From Neurospora intermedia (taxonomy: Eukaryota > Ascomycota > Sordariomycetes > Sordariales > Sordariaceae): DNA of 64,000 nucleotides. Below the pieces are notes generated by a model. It did no database searches. It saw nothing but the letters and a program-made list of their open reading frames with translations, and was not told the DNA's origin. Shown here in pieces: positions 20,559 to 31,599 of the stretch. Location of the stretch: positions 434,001-498,000 of the forward strand of contig BTPP01000003.1 in NCBI GenBank assembly GCA_037102815.1. Reading direction: 5' to 3'. Positions within the stretch are counted from its first letter, which is position 1, and each line of letters starts with the position of its first letter. The position numbers were made by a program, and so were the translations under genes.

Positions 20559-22568
20559 ATGGCGTCTGCAAAGCGTGGCCCGTCTGTTTTGGTATGTTGA
20601 CTCCTTGATTTTTACTGGACAATTGGCTGACATCCATCGACACACAGGTGACAGATGCTCGCCAACGACCTTCACCCCCCAGCGCACCCCGGCGCATGGG
20701 CCCTACAGGTGGCCCCGGCCGCCTCTTGAATGGACGTTCTTTTACCGTCGACAATGTCTTGCAGTACTCATCAGATATCCCATCCGGCTTGCCCCGGCTG
20801 CCGCCCGGCCAGCGGCCAACACGAGCTGCCATCCGCAGGAGTAGCCACGGAACAGGACTCCCGAATGCTTCTGCCCGGACTGGTCAACAGATCGTGCCTT
20901 CTAGGACTACTAAGGTTAGCGAGAAGCTCGTTCTTCTCCCCGAAACTCCCGACAACGAGGATGCACTAGGCGATGAAGAACTGGAGCGCCGCGCCTCCAT
21001 TTTGCGCGCATCCGAAGATGATAACCGGCCATTAAAAGACGAAGAGTTGGATGTGCTGAGGAAGAGAGGAGGACTCCGTGGCAAAAGCTATGCTGAGCGT
21101 CTACCCAAGGTACAGCGAGGCGAAAAGGTTTCCCGACTTACTGCCTATTGCACAGCACAAGCCTACAAGATGCAAGCGACAGCCGAGTTCCTGAAGAAGA
21201 AGCACGAAGCCAAGACGAAACTCTACGACGACTGTCTTTACACGGTATATCACCTGCCTCTGCTACCTGGTGTAGATGGCTACCGGCTACGGAGTCGACC
21301 TATCTTGAAGACTCCAGGCACGGGAAAGACGGTGTTGGACCTTGAAATCGAGCGCAGCGAGCGAAGAGACGAGCACGAGGGCTACTGGGACGAATACCCA
21401 TTCAATATGCACGGCTCAGCAGATAGCCCGAGCAACGGGACTACATTGCTACAGCATGCTCACAGCGGCGTTGACGAGACAGGTGCTCACTCATCAGACC
21501 ATGATCAGAAAACACTGGACCATCCTCCTGTCAGCCCCATTAACCGCCTGGCACCTGATGCTAAAAGGTTTGGCGAGATGTTCGTCTTCTCGTACGGCGT
21601 AGTAGTGTTTTGGAACTTTACAGAACACCAGGAGAAAGATATCCTTGCAGACTTGACCTTTGCTGAGAACGAGACCGGTGTTTCGCTCGCTACTCGGCCC
21701 CTTGATCAGAACGATTTTGAGACTGAAGAGTTCCACTTCGAGTACAGCGCCGACGTGGACCGCCCTCGCGTCTTCAACGACATGATCACACTTCTTCCTC
21801 GGTCTGACCACATGGTCAAGCTAACCATTAGCCATGCCATTGCCCAGAGCACCAAACTCTGCTTTTTCGAGGAGCGCATGTCAGAGACGATGGAAGGTGC
21901 TCAGCACGTGCCGAAGAGACTTGCACTTACGGGTAAACTGGACATGGATAGGACCGAAGTTCTCAAAATCCTAGGGCAGCTCTTCAAGAGTCGTGTAGAT
22001 ATCAATCTTTGTAAGTCCACCTTTTGCATTGAGTACGGTCTAATCAAGGTTACTAACAGGCGCACTTGTAGCATCAAACATTCTTGAAAAACCCAACTTC
22101 TTCTGGGACTCGGAACCCACACTCGGCCCGTTATATGAAGCCATCAGAGACTATCTCGAGATTGAAACACGTACCAGGGTTCTCAACGAGCGTTGCCAGG
22201 TCTTCCTTGATCTGGCCAGCATTCTTTCTGACCACGTGGCTGACGCAAAGATGAGCTACATCACTTGGATCATCATTATCCTTATCGTGATCAGTATCAT
22301 GGTCACTGTAACGGAGGTATTACTGCGGTTTGCCATTCTGTCCAACGAGAAAGCCAAGGATGGTGCAAATGGCCCCGCAAATGTGATCGGTGGCGGTAAT
22401 TTGTTGACTGCTCACAGCCGGATCGATCTTCGGAGTCTGGAATCAAAATTGGCGAATGCGAACCTTACCTTGGATGACCTGAGGCTGTGGAGCGCGGCTA
22501 TGAACGAGCAGGAGAAAAAGTCGATTTGCGGCGCAGAGATCGTGGGTACGACGTTCAAAGGATTGTGA
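20559..22568 (+). CDS. DUF155 (RMD1/RMND1-family) membrane protein
   Basis: Exons 20559-20591, 20648-22010 and 22072-22568 give 630 aa. Exon 1 encodes only MASAKRGPSVL. The DUF155 domain runs from about residue 170 (RLTAYCTAQAY) through MFVFSYGVVVFWNFTEHQE to ERMSETMEGAQHVPKRLALTG, SSNILEKPNFFWDSEPTLGPLYEAIRDYLEI. It is followed by a transmembrane helix (ITWIIIILIVISIMVTVTEVLL) near residue 545, the order seen in yeast Rmd1/Rmd8 and mitochondrial RMND1. The N-terminal 150 residues are Pro/Arg-rich and disordered. Fungal relatives are needed for meiotic nuclear division or mitochondrial translation, but the biochemical role is unclear. The localisation (cytosolic vacuole-associated Rmd1 type or mitochondrial RMND1 type) cannot be decided. 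It converges with the GH125 gene. Confidence 0.86.
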
Positions 22569-23159
22569 GCTGGTCAGCGAGGCAGCGGCGACCGTTCTTT
22601 AAACATGATTTACGAAGGAGGGAAGGGAGGAAAACAGATTGAAGCTTCCTTCTAGTATGATGGTTTCCATAGCGATGGCGTTGCTTTTCATGAACTGAGT
22701 TATTCTTGCATTCTGGTTATTGATGGGCTTCGTTTTACCTGAGATCAGGGCCCAACCCGCTGTAAACCTGGCATGGTCTGGGATCTGAGCATCCAAAGTA
22801 TGAAGATGAGTACGAGAACTCTTTGTATGTGTACGGTTAGGGTTTGGTAGGGAGGGGAAACGGTAATAAAATGAAAAGAAAAAAGGTGCTTGCGGGAAGA
22901 AGAAGTCGTTATAATCGCAATCCCCGAGACTTCGCAAGTAACGATCCCATCATTCCCATCAACTGTCAGATACTCACTGTTAACGCCGTCAACGCCCAGC
23001 ATGCTTTCACCTAATCCAAGATAACACTCCTATTCCAGTCAGGACAGGCATACGCCATCCATACAAGCAGACAATGATATATCCTGCTCAAACACCCAGT
23101 GTGATAAAATTCAGAAGACCCTAAGAAATAAAACATGCACACACACACACACACGCACA
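22569..23159. other. Intergenic region between convergent genes
   Basis: 3' UTRs of the DUF155 gene (+) and the GH125 gene (-). A perfect AC dinucleotide repeat of about eight units lies at 23139-23154, immediately beyond the GH125 stop codon. Confidence 0.6.
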
Positions 23160-25397
23160 TCACTGCCACAACCGTCCCAACAACCCCTCCCCGCTCTCCC
23201 ATTTGACCCCCCTCCCTGCCTCCTCCTCCGCAATCTTCACTATCAACTCCCCAAACAATCCATTAGCCCACCCAAACCAGCTTCTCGTCCAATCCTTCTC
23301 ATTCCACGCGTTCACCGTCTCATGCACTACCCCCGTCCCGCCCGTCGAGTCCAATATCATCCGCAGCTGCTCGCTCACCACCTTTTCTTGTTCTGTCGTG
23401 CCCGAAGACAAGCCCGACAGCTCCGAGTTGTAGGCGGTCAAAGCGGCTACCGTGGCCGCCATCGGCCAGCCTTTTCCGGGACCGAGATGGGGGCCGCCGA
23501 CGGCGGAGAGGGCGGGACCGGCGGCGAAGTAAGGGTTGGAGAGGGAGAGGACGAAACGTCGGGTGTTTTGGTAGATTAAGGAGTAGTTGTGGGAAGGGGG
23601 AGGGGTGGAGATGTAGGGTTTGGACTTGGGAGGCAGAGGAGAGGAGGAGGAGGAGGGAGGTGAGGGAGGCGAGAGTTCGTCGTCGAGGGATGGTGGTTGG
23701 TCTGATGCTGAGCGTTCGGGGACTTGTGACTTGGCGATGGTCTTTGGGTCGACGAGCGGATGGGTATAATTCCACAACGGAAACGCCAATAGCGATGGCA
23801 CGTTAGCGTCATCCATCAAATTCGCGCTTCCGTACCCATCCACCTCATACGCAAACATCTCACCGAACTCGCGGTGGGTGACCACCGCGTCCTTAGCAAT
23901 CCCATGTCGAATCCCCCTAGCCAACTCACGCATCTGCACCGTCACATTCTTCGCCATCTCCCTCTTCCCCACCTCCAGCCCATTCGATCCAGCCAACCCT
24001 TCCATAATCACTGACGCCTGCTCCAAATACGCCGCAAACATCATGTTACTCGGTGTCAAAAGCTGGAAAATACACGCATCATCACTCGGCCTGAACCCAC
24101 TCCTGACCATGCCGTTTTCTTTAACTGGGTTTCCCAGCCCATCATTCGTCAGCGTCTCGCTGCCCCTATTCGTCCAGCCCGTAAATGTCCACGCCGAGGG
24201 TAAGACCTTCCCTTCCTCATCGTACGTCCCGAGTCTCATCGCGGCCGCGGCATCTACGGCGGCCTGAACGGCTTCGATCCACCTGTACTTCCCAAAGAAG
24301 GCCAAATCCTCCGGAACGCGGGCGTGGTACGCGCTGCTGATCTGCAGGAAAGAAGCCAGGCTGTCGAGCTCCCACTTGCAGTCGAACACTTTTTGCGGGT
24401 CGTAGGGGGGTTGTGGGTTGTTCTGGCTGTAGGCGCCGTTGCGCGTGGGCGGGATACCGGATTCGGGGGGCGGTTGGAAGGAGTGGCAGTAGGGTGAGAT
24501 GACGATGTAGCGGGCGTGCGAGTTGATGAGGCCGCGCCACAGGCTGGCGAGGGAGTTCTTTTCGGGGGATGGGGTGAGGAAGGGGAGGTAGGAGTAGAGT
24601 TGCGAGGCGGAGTCGCGAAGCCACATGGCGTCAATGTCGCCGGTGATAATGTAGGTTAGTTCTTCGTCGGTTTCGGGGTTGGATTCTTCTTCTTTTTCTT
24701 CTTCTTCTTCCTCTTCTTTTGGGCCCTGAGCTTCGTCCGGGGTAGCTGAGAAGGAGGCAACGGACTTGAGTGTGCCACCATTGTTCGTGTCCCAGGGGGA
24801 GCTGTTCCTGGCGTAGCCGTGCCACTTGATCATGGTATCAAGAGTATTGGGATAGCTGTTCTCGAAGAGGCGAAAGAGATCTGGGTCTTTGATCACGGTC
24901 TTCATGCGCTCGATGAGCATCTCGAGAGCTGGAAGCTGGAAAGTTCGACAGTGTGGTGGCGGGCGCACGTAGGGGAACTGGCGCTTGCCGGCGGATAGTG
25001 GACCGGGTTTCATGCGCTGGAGCTTTTCGAAGCTTACACACTCCTCACCCGCTTGGATCGTCCCTATTCCCACGTCCTCATCGATATCTTCTCCTCCAGA
25101 AGGAGTCGTTGGAGAAGAGACATCCTCGTGGTTGGCGGGGATACCGGTGTTTCCTTCGTGATGGTTCCATGTTTCCCGCGGCGGTGGTGCCATATTATCA
25201 CCCACTTCTCCCACTGTCTGGTGTCCGTCACCGATTTTCTGGTCACTTTCGGGTTGTTTAAGAACGATTGGGTTTTGCCGGTAAATGGACAATGGCGATG
25301 CCGTCTGATAGCCCACGAGAAGTATGCAGAGAGCCAAGAAGGCCGAGAGGGCGAAAAGGCGCCCACGCCGTGAGCTAAAAGCCTGTAATAACACCAT
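23160..25397 (-). CDS. GH125 family exo-alpha-1,6-mannosidase (Mug157-like)
   Basis: An intronless frame of 745 aa from the ATG at 25397. An upstream in-frame ATG at 25457 would add 20 residues. I prefer the inner start because a signal anchor then begins at once: basic SSRRGRL followed by FALSAFLALCILLVGY (type II membrane protein). The GH125 domain runs from about residue 140 (RPPPHCRTFQLPALE...) and includes the hallmark ITGDIDAMWLRDSASQLYSYLPF, the GMVRSGFRPSDDACIFQLLTPSNMMFA segment and TGGTGVVHETVNAWNEKDWTRSWFGWANGLFGELI. Bacterial GH125 enzymes remove terminal alpha-1,6-linked mannose; fungal members (S. pombe Mug157) are poorly studied and probably trim glycans in the secretory pathway. 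A Glu/Lys run near residue 240 and a Ser/Pro run near 600 are likely loop insertions. Confidence 0.88.
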   Translation of the reverse strand: MVLLQAFSSRRGRLFALSAFLALCILLVGYQTASPLSIYRQNPIVLKQPESDQKIGDGHQTVGEVGDNMAPPPRETWNHHEGNTGIPANHEDVSSPTTPSGGEDIDEDVGIGTIQAGEECVSFEKLQRMKPGPLSAGKRQFPYVRPPPHCRTFQLPALEMLIERMKTVIKDPDLFRLFENSYPNTLDTMIKWHGYARNSSPWDTNNGGTLKSVASFSATPDEAQGPKEEEEEEEKEEESNPETDEELTYIITGDIDAMWLRDSASQLYSYLPFLTPSPEKNSLASLWRGLINSHARYIVISPYCHSFQPPPESGIPPTRNGAYSQNNPQPPYDPQKVFDCKWELDSLASFLQISSAYHARVPEDLAFFGKYRWIEAVQAAVDAAAAMRLGTYDEEGKVLPSAWTFTGWTNRGSETLTNDGLGNPVKENGMVRSGFRPSDDACIFQLLTPSNMMFAAYLEQASVIMEGLAGSNGLEVGKREMAKNVTVQMRELARGIRHGIAKDAVVTHREFGEMFAYEVDGYGSANLMDDANVPSLLAFPLWNYTHPLVDPKTIAKSQVPERSASDQPPSLDDELSPPSPPSSSSSPLPPKSKPYISTPPPSHNYSLIYQNTRRFVLSLSNPYFAAGPALSAVGGPHLGPGKGWPMAATVAALTAYNSELSGLSSGTTEQEKVVSEQLRMILDSTGGTGVVHETVNAWNEKDWTRSWFGWANGLFGELIVKIAEEEAGRGVKWESGEGLLGRLWQ

Positions 25398-27377
25398 GTT
25401 TTCGATTTTGAGTTTTTTGTTGCTCTGGCGCCCTGACGGGCAGTTAGATAAAGTCAAGTTGCGGCCGCGATGAATATTCGGAGAGGGATCGTCAAGTGGT
25501 AAGTATCCGACGGTTCTCGGATCACATTAACCGGCTGTTGACCGCCGAAGATGATTAGGGCGAGAGACCTGGTTCAGAAGTCCATCTGGAAATCCTGAAC
25601 TCGAAGGGAGGATAGAATAACCGCGTATCGAGCTCGTCGTCAAGCAGTGGAGGTTGCACAACATACCCAACCCAGTGTTGTTGTTGTCGAACAGACTATT
25701 GAAGAAAAGGAGGCTTTTGTATGGCTCGGTCCATCCCTTCTCAACTTCGACCAGCAGAGCAGAGTAGAACAGATGGAGTGTCTCCCTGTTATGCGCAGCT
25801 CCCTTTCCTGCTCAAAAGTATCTATCCATCCCTCTTTCCTTCCCCTCCTCCCCTCCCAGGAGAGAGCGGAGGGAGTTCAGGGTTGCGGAATATGGATCGG
25901 TCGAAGTTCCCCATGTGGCCTTCTTGGCAATCATCTGTACTTCCTATAGAAGACTAGGGTGAAGTACAGTAAAGCCCCCTGGAACGAGGCAGCTAAAGTC
26001 ACGGTGTTGCCAGATAGAGTCACGGTATCTAAGCCTAAAGGGGGTGTCCCGACATGGGGGTATCAGATAGTGATTTTTTTCGTCAATAACTAGAAAGAAC
26101 TGAATTCACAACGACAGATTTGAGCCGCCAGTATAGATCGACATGAAGGAGGAAGAGGATTACGTTGGGTTCTACTAAGAACAGAGACTTAATTTTGTAC
26201 CAGCGCAAGCGATATAGTATATATTTGAGGCCAAATTGTCCAACTTTCTTAGAGGACTAGTCAGCGTATATGACGACGGGTGGAGGGGCCTCCCCTTTGG
26301 GTTAGACACCGTGACTCTATCTGGCAACACCGTGACTTTAGCTGCTCCGCCCCTGGAAGTGTGGAAAGCAACCAAAGATGGATCGTTTGAGCCCTTGTAA
26401 CCGGGTACTAGACTACCTATATAGTGGTCTTTCCCACCAACAAAACTACAAAACCTGAGGTGCAAATTCGGGCCAAAGTATTTGCACTTTGCAGTTTGCA
26501 GGATTTATATCGGAAACAAATTCGGCATACGGGTTGTTTGGGCTTTTTTTTCTCCTCTTTTTCCTTTTTCTGGAGGGGAGGTACTCGGGGGTAGTTGCAC
26601 TTTCAGCGATCTCTACACTACTGTAGTCCCATTATTCAAGCTTCGCATTGGTTGACGGTTATGATTGGATTAACCCAAACAAGCTATCGGTGTCTCGGCG
26701 TCCGCTAATTCCTTGTTGTTTAAAAGATGAGGTTACAGTTACACCACATGGAACTCTTGTGTTACCAAGAAGGCTCTCGGATAATGTATTTGTTCTTGGC
26801 ATCCGTTTTCGTGGCAGACTTCTCGTGTGTCTGATGTCTCGATGGGAACTGTCTACCTACCTTAGTATTCTGGTCTTCTGCATTGTACTTTCGTAACTTG
26901 AAACCGTCTTCTTGAGAGATAGGCATTTTGCCTAGAGGTGTTGGCTAGGAACACCCACCTGGTCAGCCACGAGTCGCCTTCAAATGCATTGTTTGCGAGA
27001 TCTCGAAGTGTTCCTGCGCTAGGCTCGTCCCGTTCAGATCTTGCCGTCTGATGCCCCGCAACGAACCAAGTGGCCAGAATCACTTAGTCACCGGCCAGGC
27101 CTACCAAGTCAACCATCTGTGGAAGGGAGATCGTCTACAAGAACGATAACTTGGTATTTGATTAAGTAAAGTATACTGATTAAGCAGATCTTATCTATCC
27201 TGGCCCCGCGTACACTATAAAGAAGCCGTACGTAGCCTATAACTCCTATCCCTTTGCCGAATCCAAAGTCGGTGCACAACATCCCATTAGTTTTGCATCA
27301 CTGCCCACCGACAGTATGTAACCAAGCCTCCAGGATATCATATAAGCACCCGACAGTAGGTTGAACAGGTCCCCAGT
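25398..27377. other. Intergenic region carrying a MITE
   Basis: About 2 kb between two minus-strand genes. It contains the 365-bp inverted-repeat element at 25985-26349, listed separately. The rest (26360-27370) is moderately AT-rich, with no open frame that looks coding. Confidence 0.5.
25985..26349. mobile_element. Non-autonomous TIR DNA transposon (MITE), Mutator-like size of target duplication
   Basis: A 365-bp element bounded by inverted repeats of roughly 60 bp. 25989-26026 is an exact reverse complement of 26308-26345 (38 bp). The outer four bases (CGAG against CGGA) and the inner 20 bp match imperfectly. The same 9-bp sequence CCCCTGGAA flanks both ends (25976-25984 and 26350-26358), as a target-site duplication should. 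Nine bp fits Mutator-like (MULE) transposons. The interior of about 240 bp codes for nothing. Each arm holds two copies of GTCACGGT about 23 bp apart, possibly transposase-binding sites. The intact duplication suggests fairly recent insertion. Confidence 0.82.
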
Positions 27378-29633
27378 CTATGAAGACCCATCTTCATCGC
27401 TACTGCTGGAATCCGACTCCATCCCGTCATCCACCTCCTTTTGAGTATCTTCATGTCCATCCGGACTCCAAGCGGGCACGTCTTCGCAACCCTCAGGAAC
27501 TCGGCACAAATCTCTGGCGTTACAGGTCTTCCACAACACCTCCCTGATCTCCGTGAAGACCTGGTCCACAGCATCCATCGCCCAGATGACGTCCAGATGC
27601 TCATACTCCTCGATGACCTTCTTGTGGACCACCTTAACGTGCGGCTCACGTCCGCCATCAAACCTCCTCAGAAGTTTAGTTCCGTCCACCAAGGCGTCGT
27701 TTCCGCATACCCAGAGGGCGAAGGGCGGTGCTTGATGGTTGTACCAAGCCCTTGAGCCCTTGGGCCTCATCTTGCGAGCCGCATGCTTCGACTTCTCTGA
27801 CTCATGATTGCCCTCCATATCGCGCTCTGCCGCCTTGAGGATCTTGTCAGCTTTCTTCTCGTTCCGGCTCCTCTCTTGCTTGTCAAGCTTGTCCAACTCT
27901 CGATCCTCCTTCTCCTCTGCCCTCCACTCCTCCTTGGTGGCCAGGATACACTTGTGCTTTGCAAAGCACTCCCTACCCAGCCACCAGCGCATCGACTCGG
28001 CACTGACATAGACGGGCGCGAACTGGAACATTCTGTTCTTGAGGTCCCTGTCCCAGCGACGGTCGGTCCAGTTGAACAAGAACGAGAAGACTTTGTACCC
28101 GAGCCAGCCGTAGACGCGCGGGTGGAGAAGCGAGTGCATCGTCATCATGAAGGGGATGAAGGCGTGAATGCCGAACAGCATGCGAAACATGGCGGGGGTG
28201 ATGACGCGCATGAACTTGAAATACATCTTGCCGATCAAGGGACCAGCATACGCCGCCGGGGCGAGGGCGCAAAACACGGTGAGCTTTTCACCTAGGTCCG
28301 GTCGCTGTTCTTTGGCTAAGGCGACAAATGTCTGGGTGGTGCCCTGAGAGTGGGCAATCAGTCCGATCTTGTCGAAGCCAGTCTCGTATAAGACACGCGA
28401 GGTCAAAGCAGCCAGGTCAAAGACGCCCATCTGACGGATATTCCAGCACCACATGCGCGGATCCGAATACTCAAGCAAGACGTGGCGAGGCTTGAAGCCG
28501 CATCGGTTGTTGCCGAGCCAGACGTCGTAGCCCGATTTGCAAAGGAAGAAAGCAAGCGAGTCTTCGTCGTTGACACAGTAAGCGCCAGAGCTTTGGAGAA
28601 GGCCATGCATAAGAAGAACGGGAAATCTCGGTTTCTTGTTGTTCGTGGTCTGGCCTGGTTCCCTCCTGAATTTGCCTGTGAACAGATCGGGGCCCTTGTG
28701 TCGCCGCTCCTCTTCTGGTAGTGGTGTGTATTCTTCGGGATCGTACACATGCCAAAGCTCGATGACAAAACCATCTTCGGTTTCGACAAGATGGGTCTCA
28801 ACGTCGAGCCCAACACGGCGGGCATAGAAGCCTATGTCGCACACGATGGGGTCGGGGCCCACGACCTTGACGTCACTATCGCTTTCGTCGTTGTCTTCGC
28901 TGTCTTCGTGGTCAAGGTGGCGCGCCAACTTCCTGCGCCTCCACAGGCGGAGTTGTTTCTCACGCAATTGCTTCCGTCGCCTCTCCTCCTGGTAAAATGG
29001 CCGGTCGGCATCTGGATCTCTGGAACCCAGCCGCTTCCATATGTGTTGAAATGCAGGTGGTATACTGGTAAAAAGGGAGCCCAGGACAATGACGCCCAGG
29101 AATGCCAGACTGAGGAAGAATGAGCTGAAGCGAAACAGCAGACATTGGATGTCTCGCCAGCGCGATGGCGGACCGTAAAGCGGTAAGGGCGGGAACAGAG
29201 GGTGCGTGTAAGAAGGAGGCATCGACCTCTTGAGGTTGCCGTCGGTCGACTCCGAGGTGTTGCGCTTCTTCTCCTCCTCTTCGCTGGGAAAACTGAGGAC
29301 TCTGTCTCCTTCTGAATCTTCTGTTTCCTTGAACGTGTCGCGGGAGCCACTGGCTTTCCTAACGTGTACCTTGACTCCATCGTGTCTTTCGGCTTCGTCT
29401 CTCAACACGTTAAGCTTGTAGGCTTCGGTCACCGGAACGGCAGGAAGACGGTTTCCATCCGATGTGACGATAACGGCATCTTGGGGCGCGACAAAGATGG
29501 CTTCGACGGCGACACCTTTGTTTTCCGGGCTATCTGGCGGCTGGAAGGACAGCTTCTCGGATTGATGGGTAAACTCGACCACTGCTTCTTCAGCTGAGCC
29601 CTCACAGGGAAGCCTCTGTACCTCAACGGACAT
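27378..29633 (-). CDS. Membrane-anchored alpha/beta-hydrolase lipase (steryl ester hydrolase/acid lipase type)
   Basis: An intronless 751-aa protein from the ATG at 29633, which has a good initiation context (GCCGCCATGTCC). In-frame ATGs at 29723 and further upstream are possible. One hydrophobic segment (FFLSLAFLGVIVLGSLF) near residue 165 is a likely membrane anchor. The alpha/beta-hydrolase lid-associated motif follows (VETHLVETEDGFVIELWHVY). Then come PVLLMHGLLQSSGAY (oxyanion region) and the nucleophile elbow LIAHSQGTT with Ser429. Near the C-terminus lie Asp in CGNDALVDG and His in EYEHLDVIWAMDA. This order matches yeast Yeh1/Yeh2/Tgl1, which hydrolyse steryl esters at lipid droplets or the plasma membrane. 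A charged Lys/Glu insert (EEWRAEEKEDRELDKLDKQE) sits between nucleophile and acid. The substrate is inferred from the family. Confidence 0.87.
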   Translation of the reverse strand: MSVEVQRLPCEGSAEEAVVEFTHQSEKLSFQPPDSPENKGVAVEAIFVAPQDAVIVTSDGNRLPAVPVTEAYKLNVLRDEAERHDGVKVHVRKASGSRDTFKETEDSEGDRVLSFPSEEEEKKRNTSESTDGNLKRSMPPSYTHPLFPPLPLYGPPSRWRDIQCLLFRFSSFFLSLAFLGVIVLGSLFTSIPPAFQHIWKRLGSRDPDADRPFYQEERRRKQLREKQLRLWRRRKLARHLDHEDSEDNDESDSDVKVVGPDPIVCDIGFYARRVGLDVETHLVETEDGFVIELWHVYDPEEYTPLPEEERRHKGPDLFTGKFRREPGQTTNNKKPRFPVLLMHGLLQSSGAYCVNDEDSLAFFLCKSGYDVWLGNNRCGFKPRHVLLEYSDPRMWCWNIRQMGVFDLAALTSRVLYETGFDKIGLIAHSQGTTQTFVALAKEQRPDLGEKLTVFCALAPAAYAGPLIGKMYFKFMRVITPAMFRMLFGIHAFIPFMMTMHSLLHPRVYGWLGYKVFSFLFNWTDRRWDRDLKNRMFQFAPVYVSAESMRWWLGRECFAKHKCILATKEEWRAEEKEDRELDKLDKQERSRNEKKADKILKAAERDMEGNHESEKSKHAARKMRPKGSRAWYNHQAPPFALWVCGNDALVDGTKLLRRFDGGREPHVKVVHKKVIEEYEHLDVIWAMDAVDQVFTEIREVLWKTCNARDLCRVPEGCEDVPAWSPDGHEDTQKEVDDGMESDSSSSDEDGSS

Positions 29634-31599
29634 GGCGGCTGGTGATTCCGTTTCGATATTCGACCAAATACTGTTGAGCTTGGTCACTTGTCCAAAAGTT
29701 CTTTGAATATAAGAGAAAGGCATAAGGACATGGTCATGCAACTCAACAAGTGCTGGGTGGCCAAGAAGATAAAGACGCAATACTTTGAAGAGACCAGTAA
29801 AGAGAAAAGAAAAAGCAAGGAAAGTGGAAGGATTATTGAAAAAGTAAATAGACCACTTGGATATTTCTGGGGTAACCGCAAAAGGAGTACTTCCTCCGTG
29901 TCGCGCCGTCCGAGTGTTGCGCCATCAACGTCATGATGGAAACCTGCGTTCGCCTGGTAGGGGGAGGCGTCGAGGCAATGCACAGTGTAAGTCTGGGAAG
30001 GGTTGGGGTTCAGGGAGGGAAATTGTGCTATACCCGGCGGACGTAACTTGCCAACCGCTGCAGAGCTGTGACACAAAAGCCGGTTTTGTTTGGAAGGAGT
30101 GTCCATCGTTCTGGGAAAGTTGAGACAAAGCGACTGAAGATGGCCCCATCACCGCAATTCGGCCACATCACTCGATGCTGTGATAGGAAACGCAAAGCGG
30201 AACAATCGAGTGATGAGAACCTTGAACCAATCTGTCGTCCTTTAGACGCAGTGTCAGCCGTCGTCGATAGGACCAACGGCAGGAAAAGATGGGAGACCTG
30301 AAGAGTGTTGTTTGTGTTTTCGTTTCCTGAAACAAGACATTCAATTGATCCCCGGATTCACAATTCAAAGTCGGGCAAGTCTGGAAAGTGCCCAAGTGTT
30401 GAAAAGTGCGTCACACTGCAGCTGGGGGGACCCCATGTGGGGATGACATGGATGGGGGAGGCATGTGAGAAATATGGAGATCCGTCTTGCTGGGAGCGCC
30501 ATGTCATTTCCTGATGCCAAGTGATCCCTGACGAGTCAAGACACCAGAAGAGGAGCATCATCAACGCTTTTGTCTTCTAACAAAAAGCTTAGCATGTGGT
30601 GCCGAGCGTCTTGGTTTCAGATGTCACTACTGTAACGGCCCATCGGATTGTAAGAACCACTGGGTGAATCATTCAAGCAGAATGAAACCCGCATGAGGTT
30701 GGGCTTAAAGTTGAAAGTGGATTCCCAGGCACTGGAACATTGCATTCAGCTGAGATCTATTAAATTCTCAAGCTTCACGGAGTCCACAACCATTCCTCTT
30801 GAACATGAAGCGGTGATATCTTGGTGTGTTCATACTCAAAGGCATGTCACGGTGGTTGATCGCTGGTAGAGGATATAACAACCCAGCTTAACAGGAAGTG
30901 ACTGAAGTATGAAATGACCTGTCATCATTTTCCAGCACCTACCCAGCCCTAACCCTGGGTTTACGTAAAACAGCTCCTTACCGCTGTGCGAACCGCCGGC
31001 CATGTGCCTCGGCCTAAGAGGAGGGAGGAGCCGCCCCCCCAAGCTAAAGACGGGGAATGGCCGGGGAATGGAAGACAGCGCCCAGCGAATGACCGCGCTG
31101 GCCATTTGGGGATCGGCCGAACCGAACATGCAGCAACGGAACAGCAGAGTCTAGTCTCCCGTCCGCTCTCTCTCCAAACGACGCGCTGCTGGTTCGGATA
31201 ATTTCTGTGGTGGTTGCGACGCCTTCTCTTCTCTAATTTGATCAACTGTACTCTATCGCAATTCTCTTTCAAGCCACTTGCTTCCGGGTTGCCACGCGCC
31301 CCTGGCTACTGTTCGGCATCGGCTTCGTGGTGTTTCGTTGCAGCTGAACCCCAAATTAGTTCCGCGGTGTACACGGCAGTCTACATTGTCACTACTACCT
31401 AGACAGGTGTGGGGGATCTCGACCGGCATGGGCCGTAAATCATAATCGTGCCTGCTACTCTACCGGACCAACCCTTCAGGATCTGATCTCTTTGCGCCGA
31501 CCGACCGGATCACTCCATCGCCGAATCTCAAGTATTGGGCACCGGCTCCGATTTGCTGCCGTACCCTCTGTCTTACACCAACGCCGACGCACCTCTGCA
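29634..31599. promoter_or_regulatory. Divergent upstream region, lipase and PEX6
   Basis: Roughly 2 kb between divergently transcribed genes. A small GC-rich palindrome ACCCAG...CTGGGT lies at 30941-30960. No extra gene recognised on either strand. Confidence 0.45.

Noticed and set aside
27804-28295. 163-codon frame on the plus strand
   Set aside because: It lies antisense inside the lipase domain, which has the full catalytic motif set on the other strand.
30941-30960. Telomere-like CCCTAACCC inside a short palindrome
   Set aside because: It is a single unit, not a tandem TTAGGG array, so there is no reason to call an internal telomere.
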